Below are positions 9,192 to 19,487 of a DNA stretch of 37,381 nt, one piece after another. The notes beneath the pieces are model-generated. The model was not told the DNA's origin. It did no database searches and saw nothing but the letters and a program-made list of their open reading frames with translations. Made by a program: the position numbers and the translations under genes. How positions within the stretch are numbered: position 1 is the first letter of the stretch; each line of letters starts with the position of its first letter. This DNA is from Bremia lactucae. Taxonomy: Eukaryota; Oomycota; Peronosporomycetes; Peronosporales; Peronosporaceae. Location of the stretch: positions 5,275,937 to 5,313,317 of the forward strand of contig NC_090611.1 of assembly GCF_004359215.1 (NCBI RefSeq), given 5' to 3'.

Positions 9192-10784
9192 CTACCCAAT
9201 GATTCTGCGACCACAAATACTGAAATGATAGCCAGGCTCAAAGCGGTCCATGGAGTTTGTGCGGACCATCATAAGTGTCACCAGTCCAGCAATTATGATA
9301 ATGAAGATGTCATGCACCGTCGCAATGTATGCTTCAGGAATTGTCGACCCAGCCTCTATATTCTTGCTGTACGCTTCGTTGAAAGTAATGCCGCCCACGA
9401 CACCGCCGATCGACCACGCCGTCAGGATTAATCCGTGCATTGCTCCAATGTTGTAAGCGCCAAACATATCGGTTAGAAAGGCTGGGATGGTGCCAAATCC
9501 GCCACCATAGCTCGCTGTCAGGATAAAAATCTCGGCCACGAACGCTGTGTACTGAGTTTTGCGGATGAGCCACGGCGTGGTGCCCACGATTATTAGCTGC
9601 AGGGTCATAGTCGTATAAAAGACACACTTGCGAGCAAATGCATGCTCCATGTTTAAGTTGCGGGCCATTAGGTCTGAGACCAGCGAAAAAAAAAGGCGCC
9701 CGAAGCAGTTGAACAAGCCGTTAATAGATACAATATTGGCAGCTTCATCGCCCGTTTTCCCAAAAATGTCAGTACACATATTTGAAAGTTTTGACAGCAC
9801 GACAAGACCGTAAATTTGGTTCGCAAAGAACATCGCATACATGCACAGAAAGTCTGGAGACTTAATGGCATCAATTAAGGCTAGTTTTCGAATTTGGGAA
9901 TTGGCACTGATAATAAAATCCACCTCGTTTTCTGAAGCTGCAGATCCGAGGCGGTGCTTATACTGGGGAACAGCAGCGTCTGTGTAACTTGCAGACTCAT
10001 CAACGAATTCGCCGTGCATATTTAGACCTCCAACAGTAAATTCAGGGTGAGGTGTGCGCAGGACAATGGCACAAATATACATTGTGGTTGCCATTACACA
10101 GCCGACAACAAAGAATGTTGACGACAAGCCAACTTTTTCAATACACGGTCGGTAAACCTTGGCCCAAACCACTGCTCCAGCACCATACCCAGCGACAGCA
10201 AATCCTGCGGCTGTACCTCTATAATCGGGAAACCATTTCTGCAGAGTTGACACAGGAGCAATATAGCAAAGGCCCATTCCAAATCCGCAAAATACGCCAT
10301 AACCGATGTAAATTGCTGCTATGGCCTTTTGTGCAACCCCAAGTGCCACGATCAAATGACCTAGAAGAAACGAAGATGTGCCGAGCACCACACCGTAGCG
10401 AGGACCATTACGCTCGATCCATGGTCCCATTATGGCTGTTGTCGAACCAAAGATGCCAACTGCAATGTAAAATGCATTCACAGTGAGACCAGCTTTCGGA
10501 TTGTTGTACACATGTTCATCGATGGGTTCATTGAAAACAGACCACGAGTACAATGAACCGATGCAGAATTGAATTAGAAAACTTGCAAGAAACAGATACC
10601 ACCGCGAGAATCGCAAGCAACGAACTGAGCAGTATCGATCATTGCCGAGGTAAAAGGTAAATAACCACTCTTCTGCGTCGTATTGCTCAGGAGAACAGGG
10701 TTTTAGTGTCACTGTCCAGTGGCTGGTGAGTTTCGACTGTATCACTTCAAAGCATGCTTTTTCTGTGATCTCCTTCTCCGACAT
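9192..10784 (-). CDS. MFS transporter, oxalate/formate antiporter-like family
   Basis: A 530-residue intron-free membrane protein starting at the ATG at 10784. About 60 polar N-terminal residues precede the first membrane helix, then roughly twelve hydrophobic segments follow with a hydrophilic central loop around residues 245-305. Family marks are SLYSWSVF in helix 1 (77-84), an MFS motif-A-like GPWIERNGPRYG (120-131), and the glycine-rich GFGMGLCY followed by KWFPDYRG (167-190), characteristic of the OFA (oxalate:formate antiporter) group and its eukaryotic monocarboxylate-carrier-like relatives. It probably moves small organic anions across the plasma or an internal membrane, but the substrate cannot be assigned. 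No frameshift is seen. It is convergent with the ABC transporter across the Tigger element. Confidence 0.93.
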   Translation of the reverse strand: MSEKEITEKACFEVIQSKLTSHWTVTLKPCSPEQYDAEEWLFTFYLGNDRYCSVRCLRFSRWYLFLASFLIQFCIGSLYSWSVFNEPIDEHVYNNPKAGLTVNAFYIAVGIFGSTTAIMGPWIERNGPRYGVVLGTSSFLLGHLIVALGVAQKAIAAIYIGYGVFCGFGMGLCYIAPVSTLQKWFPDYRGTAAGFAVAGYGAGAVVWAKVYRPCIEKVGLSSTFFVVGCVMATTMYICAIVLRTPHPEFTVGGLNMHGEFVDESASYTDAAVPQYKHRLGSAASENEVDFIISANSQIRKLALIDAIKSPDFLCMYAMFFANQIYGLVVLSKLSNMCTDIFGKTGDEAANIVSINGLFNCFGRLFFSLVSDLMARNLNMEHAFARKCVFYTTMTLQLIIVGTTPWLIRKTQYTAFVAEIFILTASYGGGFGTIPAFLTDMFGAYNIGAMHGLILTAWSIGGVVGGITFNEAYSKNIEAGSTIPEAYIATVHDIFIIIIAGLVTLMMVRTNSMDRFEPGYHFSICGRRIIG

Positions 10785-12215
10785 TTATACGAATGTATTG
10801 GCCCTTATAAATGTGCACGTTGTCAGATAGTCACAAATGAAAGAATGATTAGTTTCTTCAGGGCGAGAAAAAGCTCATCTTTTCCCACAGCCACAACTCC
10901 TTCATATAAGCGAATATGGTACTTAGAGATTAAATCGAGGACCAGAGCCCCAAGGGTTCTTATGCAACTGGGATGAGATATCAATGTGGTTTTAGCGAAC
11001 GCTTCGACACAACAACGCACGAGCAACATAGAGCCTCAAATGAGAACATAAAGACAGCACAAATCTTACAAATTGCTATGAGCATTTTGGCAATTTAATA
11101 ATTTAAGAAGTGATAATTTGTCCTGTATTTTTAACTGCAAATATGGACGTAATGTGAAAAACGCCATTCAAAGCAGTCTTAGGAACAGCGTAACTGCTGT
11201 TCCTTAGCCTACCTCATGAAATAGCAGAGCAACAAGTTTGTACTATACATTTCATTGCAACTTGCAAAACTGCGACCTTTTTGCAGATTTAAGAATTTGG
11301 CATCTCATCTGCCATAGGGAGTTATTTTTTAGTAGCAGCTGAGTAAAATGTGCAGATTAAGCCATCAAATCATAAACGGACTCGTTTCATTTCTCACCAT
11401 TCAATGGGACAAGCAATCTATGATGACGAGTACAATATTCTTGTAATAAACAACCGCATTAATAGAGAGCTAATTAAACAAAAAAAACGGTAACCTGCAA
11501 TGTAAGGACGTTTTTGAGGTCAATTATGTCAAGAGTCTGGATTGGGAGCACTATATATACCAAACTCAACAGTGCCATAAAGGACAACTACACTGGAAAT
11601 GTTGAGCTTTAAAAGGCACGCCTCAAGCTTGATCTTTAGCAACATTAACAAGCCCACTACGTTGCAGCCTACTTCCTAAAGTGAATAGAGCGACCTTTTA
11701 AAATAAAGATTACGACAGAAAGTCCACATGACAATGCGGTAAGTATTAATTGGTGTCTCTATAAGTATGATGCCCTGTAGGGCCTTACATAAGTTGACTT
11801 CTAAATTTTAATCTCGATACGTGCCTCTTGGTTGAGAGATCTTGGCGAGCACCAACTGTTGTGGATATTTTTTTTGTTATTCTAAATGATGAAAGAAAAT
11901 GTACATTGTATTTGTCAAGAATCTGAGGGTAAAATTCATCATCAAGTAAGTCAAGAGCAGAAACTTCACTATTAAGTGAGTCTAAAGAATTGTATTGGCT
12001 GGCCCACTATAATTTTTTTGGCATATATGCATGCAATCTAGTTGTGTTTGTCTTATATTTGCGAATTGAAGACGTCGTCATGCTCTGGAGGGTAATATCA
12101 TTTTGGTGAAAGAACTGGCTTTACTCTCACATACATATGCTTCCTTTTTCTGATAAAAGGCTCTTCCAAATTCTTTAAGAGGCTTAAAAAGCGCGCTGGC
12201 GGAATCGCGTTGGCA
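10785..12215. other. Intergenic region upstream of the MFS gene, no gene seen
   Basis: AT-rich sequence with stops in all frames and no recognisable domain. The end near 10785 must hold the promoter of the MFS gene. On the minus strand, GGCCAATAC lies about 15-25 bases before its ATG and a TTTATAAGG run just upstream, but neither is proof of a promoter. A perfect 9-bp hairpin lies at 11181-11204. Confidence 0.5.
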
Positions 12216-12371
12216 ATGCAGTTTGTCAAAGCAACAATTTTGCCCAAGGCTGTTATTGCTTTGGCATTAATCTTTACATTTGGGGATGAAACGGTCGACG
12301 CATTACATACGCAGCCGAAATGGCGGATAGTAGCAGCATGTGACGGATATTTACGTCTTTTGCAAAAATAG
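12216..12371 (+). CDS. Possible small secreted peptide (51 residues)
   Basis: An ATG-started frame of 51 codons ending in TAG. The first 29 residues look like a secretion signal: MQFVK, then a hydrophobic core AVIALALIFTF, then a small-residue exit near DETVDA. The short mature part contains RLLQ just before the stop, which only loosely recalls the RxLR host-targeting motif of oomycete effectors. In-frame sequence after the TAG is open for about 26 more codons. It could be a truncated effector relic, a real short secreted peptide, or chance in AT-rich DNA. I do not assign a function. Confidence 0.25.
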   Translation: MQFVKATILPKAVIALALIFTFGDETVDALHTQPKWRIVAACDGYLRLLQK

Positions 12372-13231
12372 AATTAAGTAGAGGCGAAAATTGTCATGTG
12401 TCGCGTTCTTTCTATACAGCAGTTTGCGATCTCTCAGACAACACAGGCTAAGCTAACTTCTCAATTGCAGAATAGCTATAGAGACTAGTTGATTGAGCCA
12501 AATTAAATCCAAGCGTCAAATTGACATCGCCTCAAGAAAAATACAATGCAACAGATTGCACATTGTTTAAGAACATCATTAGGCCACTAGAGATGGTAAT
12601 TTAATCATTTCTGTAGCTTGATGGAAGATAGATAATTTAATTAGTCTTTTGCAGCTTTCGATTTTTGCTAGCTTGGAGCAAAATTGTAGCTGTGCAACAG
12701 TCAAGGTTGAAGTTTGGTCTTTGGAATGTCAAATAGAGCGACGGCTTATTGTTCAATATTGAACAAAGGCCGCCCAGATTCCGATGGTATAAATCTTACT
12801 GTAGGCTAGCTTGCTGTAGCATTCAAGGAGCATTTCTAGGTTTAGGACAACAAGCTTTTTTTATCGTTGCGTTTGTATTGGCCAATATATTCTTCCAATT
12901 AAGTTTAGAATGTTATTTTATCTTTATTGCACCAATTACCCAATAAAAGTTAATCTAGATAAGCTGCGGTACCTTTTGGGCAAGAACACTTTCTTTACGG
13001 ACTAACATGAATGCATTTCAAATTTAGCATTTTTTTTCGTTTCTTATCGCTACCATCGGCAGCTGGGAGTTGACGTTTTGATAAAGTTCGTAGGTTCCCA
13101 ACTAATGACGTCGTCGTGCCGCCACTGTCGAATTGCTAGAGTACGAAAGCTTGACAAAGGGTGTGTGCACCAATTATACGCAAGAGGTGCCTTAAGGCTC
13201 GTAGCCTATACGACGTATAGTCCTGGTGTCT
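12372..13231. other. Intergenic sequence, no gene seen
   Basis: No credible gene. A short palindrome TTGTTCAATATTGAACAA lies near 12749. The last 150 bases are the left flank of the Gypsy-B insertion and end in GTCTC, the candidate target duplication. Confidence 0.5.
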
Positions 13232-13236
13232 GTCTC

Positions 13237-13739
13237 TGTAGGCGGGCACGTCGTTATGCGGCACGCTCTACTTAGACACACACCCTAGCACAGCGAGGAA
13301 GCGGTTTGGCCAGCTTCTCTTGCGTGCAGTGAGGTAGTTGTGGAGGGCGGGTTAGCGACCTCACCCAACGCACTAAGTACTTTAGTTACGTGTCGTCACG
13401 GGAGCAGTAATCCGGCTCCTCGTGCGCACTTACTAAGTAGAAAGTAGTTTTCAGACAAATTTATATTAAATAGAATTAAATACAAATACCTATTTTTACC
13501 AATCAAAATGTCATCTCTAAAGATAACACTTGATATGTATTGCGAGCGTATCTTTCTAGATACCTCGCGAAATGGATGACGCTTGGCGTCATCCCGTCTA
13601 ATGTGAATGCGCCTATATGCATCACATACACAAGGGTTGGTTCGCAAATGAGAACCACACCTGATTGCTGGGTCTAGTTACTTTAATTTAGTAATTGACC
13701 ATCCTCTTTTGACCATTAGGGCAACTTTAGCCCGTTACA
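13237..13739 (-). repeat. Gypsy-B 3' LTR (503 bp)
   Basis: On the minus strand it begins TGTAACGGGC at 13739 and ends GCCCGCCTACA at 13237, so the ends are near-inverted repeats. It matches the plus-strand copy at 35029-36050 (both share the CGAGGTATCTAG block, the AAAGATACGCTCGC-like block and the TTACTAAGTAGAAAGTAG region) and, in its 5' part, the fragment at 27193-27375. It contains a hairpin with 9-bp arms, GGATGACGC/GCGTCATCC, at 13574-13594. Confidence 0.85.
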
Positions 13740-13751
13740 CCGCCCCCCTTT
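13740..13751 (-). promoter_or_regulatory. Polypurine tract of Gypsy-B
   Basis: On the minus strand this is AAAGGGGGGCGG immediately before the LTR start TGTAACGGGC. In LTR retrotransposons such a tract primes plus-strand DNA synthesis, so it fixes this LTR as the 3' one and the element as minus-strand. Confidence 0.75.
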
Positions 13752-13755
13752 AAGA

Positions 13756-15661
13756 ATGAATTTACATCTTAAAACTCGTCAAAGAGGAAGGATAAACTGC
13801 GAGCAGCTTAACGCACCGCTAGTTCTCTCAGTCACTCAAGTGACCTGTGTTATTATACACTGCGCCAAAAGATGCCACTTAAAAGGGGCCACGTTGGTGG
13901 GTCATCTGCGAAGACACCTCACCACTAAGCGCACGCGCCGCGTTAACTTGCCGGCCGCGTCCAATGTCTTAGTCGAAACGCCGACAGCTACTGCTGCTGT
14001 CGCGTTAACTAAAGGATCCATCCCACTTTAACAGTGAGGATGCTGATCCGTCGCTCATTGTCGACCACAATGAGTCGACATCGTTGCCGTCACCTCATAG
14101 TAATGATGCGAACAACGAGCTCATGAGGAAAAATTATGGCGCATTATTGCCCATCCAAACTTCTCTCATGGCTCACAACATGGAGAGAGCAACATTCACG
14201 AATGCTGTCTCGTCGTCTGCGCTGGATGGCGCAGCGACCATTACGAGAGCGCTGCCCATATAGGCGCAGCCGCTTCTTCGATGGGTGAAACCACAACGCC
14301 TTATGCTCAAAGCATCATCCATAATGGTTCTGACATAGAGGATTCTGAGCCTGAAGCTCCGCAGACGACACGTGAACGTGCTCAGTCGCTGTCACAAGCC
14401 AGTCAATTTTGAACGTGGCTATGTGACGGGTGGCATACCAGTAATGCCCCCTCCATCTAAATGGCCTCGTGTAAACGGGCTAATAGCGTCGCTTCTAGAG
14501 CGCGCTCTTCTAGACGCACGAAATGTTATGGGTTTTTTAAATTATTAAGGGCTCAGGGAAAATCGCTTGGGCGTATTTTCCCGATCCCGGTCGTGTTGCG
14601 TTCGAATGAAACGCCCGACCAATACGAGGCGGAATTCCTGCGCCGCATTCTTTCGCATTCCGATGCCATGAAACAGCGGTCGCAGCGAATTAATTTCGCT
14701 CGCTTGCGTGTGAAAGAAATCATGGGCGGTACTGTACCCCCTGTTTCTTCTCATAACGCTACTTCTGCTAGTCCATTTGAGGCTAGCGAAGAGGCCTCAG
14801 CTGATGCTCTTTTTCATAGTCAGCCACCAAGCCGGGCACATCAATACGTAGGGTATCGATCGGTTCTTGAGAGTCAAAACTCTTCGGGTAACCTTTCCTT
14901 TGGACAAGGATCTGATACCCTTGCCTCACGGAGCGGTGGGCAAGCAACCTTCCAACAAGGAAGCGCTGATTCCCACCCGCATCCATCAATGCAGGCGGTG
15001 CCTAATAGGAGTGGTGATCTCGCCCACCTACTCGCCGCTGCCTTACCTTCGTCCGTTCAGACACATGCGTTAAGCGCTGCTGAACGACGTATTGCAGATC
15101 TCGAGGGTCAAGTCTTGCGACTGACCTCGGACCTTTGTGATGTTCGAGCGAAGGCTCGTCAGGGTTATGGACGCCTGAAGACTCGCTTCTGCTAGTCCAT
15201 TTGAGGCTAGCGAAATGGCCTCAGCTGGTGCTCTTTTTCATAGTTAGCCACCAAGCCGGGCACATCAATACGTAGGGTATCGATCAGTTCTTAAGAGTCA
15301 AAACTCTTCGGGTAACCTTTCCTTTGGACGATGATCTGATACCCTTGCCTCACGGAGCGGTGGGCAAGCAACCTTCCAACAAGGAAGCGCTGATTCCCAC
15401 CCGCATCCATCGGTGCAGGCGGTGCCTAATAGGAGTGGTGATCTCGCCCACCTACTCGCGGCTGCCTTACCTTCGTCCGTTCAGACACATCCGTTTAGCG
15501 CTGCTGAACGACGTATTGCAGATCTCGAGGGTCAAGTCTCGCGACTGACCTCGGACCTTTGTGATGTCCGAGCGAAGGCTCGTCAGGGTTATGGACGCCT
15601 GAAGACTCGCTTGGACCTTTTTGAGCGGATAATCTCGAGGGATCCGCGTTACATCGCGTGA
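13756..15661 (+). pseudogene. Antisense reading frame of Gypsy-B, broken
   Basis: This region lies between integrase and the 3' LTR and has protein-like frames on the strand opposite to gag-pol. Open parts are 13756-14031, about 14035-14265 (acidic and Ser/Asn-rich: SEDADPSLIVDHNES) and 14461-15195. The last ends in a coiled-coil-like stretch (LSAAERRIADLEGQVLRLTSDL). A tandem copy of this end continues to 15661. Stops and frame changes separate the parts, so no intact protein remains. I recognise no domain family. Gypsy-A has a comparable antisense frame in the same place (32128-34146), also with an acidic/serine-rich start and a coiled coil near its end, which argues against chance. Confidence 0.5.
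14762..15609 (+). repeat. 424-bp tandem duplication inside the antisense frame
   Basis: 14762-15185 and 15186-15609 are direct repeats with a few differences. Both begin CTTCTGCTAGTCC and both include the coiled-coil-like segment. The second copy continues past the repeat into a different tail (LDLFERIISRDPRYIA). Confidence 0.9.
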
Positions 15662-15899
15662 TGTCTCTCGCTCTCCGATTCTATTTCGTGGTGGGAAGAG
15701 TCGGTCGGCTAATAGTTTTTGCCTTCTCCGTCTCCCTCACCCGAACGACGCTCGACTCACAGTCGGCGTCACCATCGGTCTCCTTAGACGAATGGGGGTA
15801 TGTGACGTCATTTGGATCTACATACCGTTTCAGACCACCCACGTAAAATACGGGGTGCGTCTACATATACGGGGGGAGAGTGAGCCTATAATTTAGGTC

Positions 15900-16180
15900 T
15901 CAAACCTCTTCTACCACCGTAAAGGGCTTAATGAAACGCGGCAACAACTTCGTAATACCTCCAGGTAGTACATAAATTGCATTTTTAGGTAGGGTAGCAG
16001 TACCTAAAAGAATTTTTTCACCCAGTCTAAAGCGTTCATTATTTTGCGACCCTTTCGGTCCGTATATTCTTCTTGCTTGTCCTGTGCGCTTGTTGTTGCG
16101 TCACGGACTTTACGTGTGATGGCCAATCGCTCATCCACAAAGCGTTGGACCTTGCTCACGCTTTTAGCATCAAACTCGCC
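15900..16180 (-). pseudogene. Gypsy-B integrase C-terminal part
   Basis: On the minus strand this reads as the end of a Ty3/gypsy integrase: FVDERLAITRKVRDATTSAQDKQEEY, then RFRLGEKILLGTA, then the conserved LLPRFIKPFTVVEEV (the GPF/Y-type module that follows the catalytic core). A one-base deletion in an A-run near 16040 shifts the frame between the two halves. It continues the integrase that breaks off at about 21741, so it marks the left border of the nested copia block. Confidence 0.7.
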
Positions 16181-16245
16181 TATAATACCGCGAGAGCCCC
16201 ATTTTATGGTAGCACTTGTTGGTCACGATCCAACGAACTTTGGGA

Positions 16246-16389
16246 TGCACCGCCACGCCTTACCCGACTGAGCCACAACACACCCAATTTTCCACACTCA
16301 GATTCTCCGTATAATTCTTGTCGTACGATCCCCTATACACGCATATGCATAAAGCGCAACACTTTCGATGAACACATCAATCTTCAACA
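16246..16389 (-). repeat. Copia LTR start with tRNA-like head, unit B
   Basis: A second, diverged copy of unit A. It starts TGTTGAAGATT at 16389 and contains the same A box TGGCTCAGTCGG at 16275-16264. It matches unit A as far as GGCGGTGCA and then departs. Just beyond (16234-16218) is GTTGG-7 bases-CCAAC, the shape of a tRNA T-arm, but the B box is not a good match. Confidence 0.6.
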
Positions 16390-16633
16390 GCATTAAACTG
16401 TCTGGCGGTACAGTGCTGGTGAACCCCAAACACCAGTTCCCGAAGGTTTTACTTTGTGTCGTTGCCGGGTATCGAACCGGTGACCTGTGTGCACCGCCAT
16501 GCCTTACCCGACTGAGCCACAACACACGATATTTTCCACACTCAAATTCTCCGTATAATTCTTGTCATACGATCTCTTATACACGCATAAACATAAAGCG
16601 CAACATTATTGATGAACACATTAATCTTCAACA
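16390..16633 (-). repeat. Copia LTR start with tRNA-like segment, unit A
   Basis: On the minus strand the LTR begins TGTTGAAGATT at 16633, directly after a purine-rich AAGGGAGAG, so this is the start of the 3' LTR. About 108 bases later comes a tRNA-like segment. Its A box TGGCTCAGTCGG is at 16519-16508 and its B box GGTTCGATACC at 16478-16468, spaced as in RNA polymerase III internal promoters. The unit then runs to 16390, where a second LTR start begins. Either a tRNA-derived SINE sits in the LTR or the LTR itself carries the tRNA-like part. Confidence 0.65.
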
Positions 16634-16639
16634 CTCTCC

Positions 16640-18948
16640 CTTGATGTACACTCGAAGTGATGCCCTTATGCTGCCATGCCGAGTCCCATGATAAACTGGG
16701 TGTGCTTGTCTCTTGGAAGAGCCTTGGTTAACGCGTCCGCGATCATTTCTTCAGTTGGCTTGTACTCTGCTGCAATTACCTCACTCGCCACCTTCTCACG
16801 CAAGAAATGAAACTTGATGTCTATGTGCTTCGTGCGCGAATGGTAGACAGGATTCTTGGCAAGCCCATACATCCTTGATTGTCTTGAAAGATCGTCGTCG
16901 CCGTATCAGTCTTGTACTCCAAGTCCTTATCAGATTTCGAAGCCAGACTGCCTCTTGAGTTGCGCTGTATAGACTCATATACGCTGCTTCTGTGCCTGAT
17001 GTCGCAACGGTTGGCTGTCGCTTGAAATTCCATGATATCGTGCCGCCGTTCAGGAAGAACACGTATCCTGTCGTTGAACGCTGCGTGTCTAAGTCGCCTG
17101 CCCAGTTTGCGTCTGTAAATCCAATAAGCTCTCCCTTGTTAACGCCGCTAAAACACAATGCTGATATCTTCAGTTGTCTTCAAGTATTCGAGAATTCGCT
17201 TGGCCGCCACCCAGTGTGATTTCCCGTAGCGCTCACAGAATTTGGCAACTTCGCCAACCGCATGCGCGATGTCTGGTCGTGTACAAGTCGCTATGTACAT
17301 AAATGCACCCACCAGTTCGCGATACGGAAATCTCGGTACAAATGCTTCCTCTTCAGGCATCTTCACCAGTTTCGAGTGGTTGTCCGCTGGTGTGTGCACG
17401 TCCTTGCAATTCTCAATTCCACACTATTCCGAGAGCCGCCTGATGTATACCTTCTGATTCATCTTGATCAAGTGTTCATCGCGCGTGCGGTTAATCTCGA
17501 TTCCTAAGCAGTACTTGAGATCATCAAGCTCTTTGATGCTGAACTCTTGCTTAAGCGCATTCTTAATGTCCGTAATGTGCTCCTTAGTCTTGCCGAACAG
17601 CATTATGTCGTCCACGTAGATTGCAATGATGCTGTATTCGCCGCTTGACACTCGAATAAACACACACGGATCTGCTGAAGTGCTTTTAAATCCTTGGTTT
17701 TCAAATGCTGATTTAGGTTGCTGTTCCACTGCCGCGCCGCTTGCTTGGTTCCATACAGCGCTTTCTGCAGCAAACACTTCTTCATCGGATTTTGTTGATC
17801 TTCGAAACCGTCGGGTTGGTCCATGTAGATTTCCTCATCAACTTCTACATACAAGAATGCGGTATCAACGTCGACGTTTTCTGCCTCCAAGTCTTCAACT
17901 GCTGCAATTGCCAACACCGTATTGATTGACTCTTTGCGTGCCACTGGCGCAAAAGTCTTGACAAAGTCGATCCCAAGTCGTTGCGTGAATCTTTTCGCAA
18001 CTAATCGTGCCTTGAACTTGACATTATTTCCACTTGGATCGCGCTTGATCCGAAATACCCACTTGCAGCCAACAGCCTTCTTGTTCGGTGGCATGTCCAC
18101 TAACGCCCATGTGCTATGTTCGTTAATTGACTGCATCTCACTCTTCATCGCTTCCAGCCACTGCTTCTTGTTCTTACTCCTTAATACTTCTTCGTAGCTT
18201 GAAGCATGTTCTCCATCACAATCTGCAACAAAGCAATAGAACGAGTCTTCTCCTTCAAAATCGTCCAAGTTAAAGTGACCGCGACGTAAGTTGGAAAACT
18301 CTTGTTCGTAGCGTACCACACCGCGCTTCTTTCGAATTGGTCGCATCATCCACTCTTCTTCGCCGTCTCTTCTGGGCGTGCTTGATGCTCGAGTGGAATC
18401 TGACCTTGAACACTGGACTCGTTTTGGCTACCACGAATCGGATCACGGCAAACTCGAAGTGGCGGAGTCCGAAGCCTTTTATTATTTGCCAGAACCTCCA
18501 CACCATTGTCGTTAAGTGTTGACGTCTCCAAATTTTCATCATCATCAATGATGTCGATAATTCGATCGTCTTCAATTTTCATTCCCTTCGAAATGGGATG
18601 TTCAGCAAATGTCACGCTTCTTGAAACCATGATCGAGCCATCATCCGCGTTAAGTAATCGGTACGCCTTGTGATCCTTTGCGTAACCAAGAAAATAACAC
18701 TTCACGCTCGAATCGCCCAAAATTCTTTCGTTTCTCCTTTGTTACGTGCGCGGAGCATTGCGAACCAAATACGCACATATGATCGATGCGCGGCTTTCGC
18801 TTAAGCAACATCTCGTACAGACTTGACTTCTTGTTCGACGAGTTTGGAACCACATTCCGAATGTCTGCTGCTGTCATTAACGCTTCGCACCATTAAGACT
18901 TGTCGAGACCGCTTTTCTTAAGCATGCAGTGCGTCATCTCTACCAGTG
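16640..18948 (-). pseudogene. Copia integrase C-terminus, reverse transcriptase and RNase H
   Basis: Reading the minus strand from 18948 down: integrase C-terminal part (GFLDKS-like start, FGSQCSAHVTKEKR, then GYAKDHKAYRL in a shifted frame), reverse transcriptase (WLEAMKSEM, GCKWVFRIKRD, KARLVAKRFTQ, and the catalytic YVDD in IAIYVDDIML near 17615), and RNase H ([10 protein letters not shown], then TEAAYMSL). This is the copia order integrase before reverse transcriptase. Frameshifts near 17640, 17400 and 18700, and stops, split it into several frames, so it is dead. The RNase H end reaches LPRDKHTQFIMGLG near 16690, close to the purine tract before the LTR. Confidence 0.85.
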
Positions 18949-19487
18949 GCCACGTGACAGAGCTTGAAGACATAGTCATGACGATGAATAGCGTCAACTG
19001 CGGGCCAAGTGAAGAGGACTTATGTGCGGTGATACTAAGGAGTCTGCCTGCAAGCTACGAGAGCTTAGTGCAGGCGTTTCGCATGTTGGTGTCAAGTTTA
19101 ATTTCAGCGACCTCGTGAGCAAGTTGATTGCTGAGAAAGTGCAGCACAAGGACACGGCACGGGTGGAAGAAGCAACGGCCCTTTACACAAGTAAGAGAAA
19201 CGGCAAGCAGCACCCGAAGAAGCAGCAAGAACGGCGTGCTAAGAAACCTTCAGGAGCGTGTTTTAACTGTGGCAAGGTCGGCCACTATGCTAGGGATTGC
19301 CGTTCAAGTCGTGGACCAAGAGAAACACGAGAAGGAGGACATGACCACTCCAACGTCGCATTTAATGCTAGCGAAGGGTCCGTCAGCGACTGCTGTATTA
19401 TGGACAGTGGCGCATCTGCACACATGTGCAAGGACCGGGAAGCTTTTGTGGAGTATGAGGAAGTGTGCCAGGCGCGCATTTTACACT
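18945..19487 (+). pseudogene. Copia gag C-terminal part and protease start
   Basis: Plus-strand frames give the end of Gag (GHVTELEDIVMTMN, SLPASYESLVQAFR), a zinc knuckle CFNCGKVGHYARDC near 19260-19300, and the protease active site MDSGASAHMC near 19400. A frame change lies near 19085. The sequence breaks off after GCGCGCA at 19487. The natural continuation is at 20411, so 19488-20410 is an interruption. Confidence 0.85.

Noticed and set aside
12350..12371. RLLQ as an RxLR effector motif
   Set aside because: The fourth residue is not Arg, no dEER follows and the frame stops at once; not enough to call an effector.
12749..12946. Open frame of 65 codons on the plus strand
   Set aside because: It starts at a non-ATG codon, contains no recognisable domain, and lies in AT-rich intergenic DNA.
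13756..14031. Stand-alone host gene starting at the ATG at 13756
   Set aside because: It begins a few bases from the polypurine tract and continues in other frames as part of the antisense region of the element; treated as one pseudogene.
16468..16519. Functional nuclear tRNA gene in the copia LTR
   Set aside because: A and B boxes are present, but the acceptor strands do not pair and the arms are incomplete; a tRNA-derived repeat is more likely.
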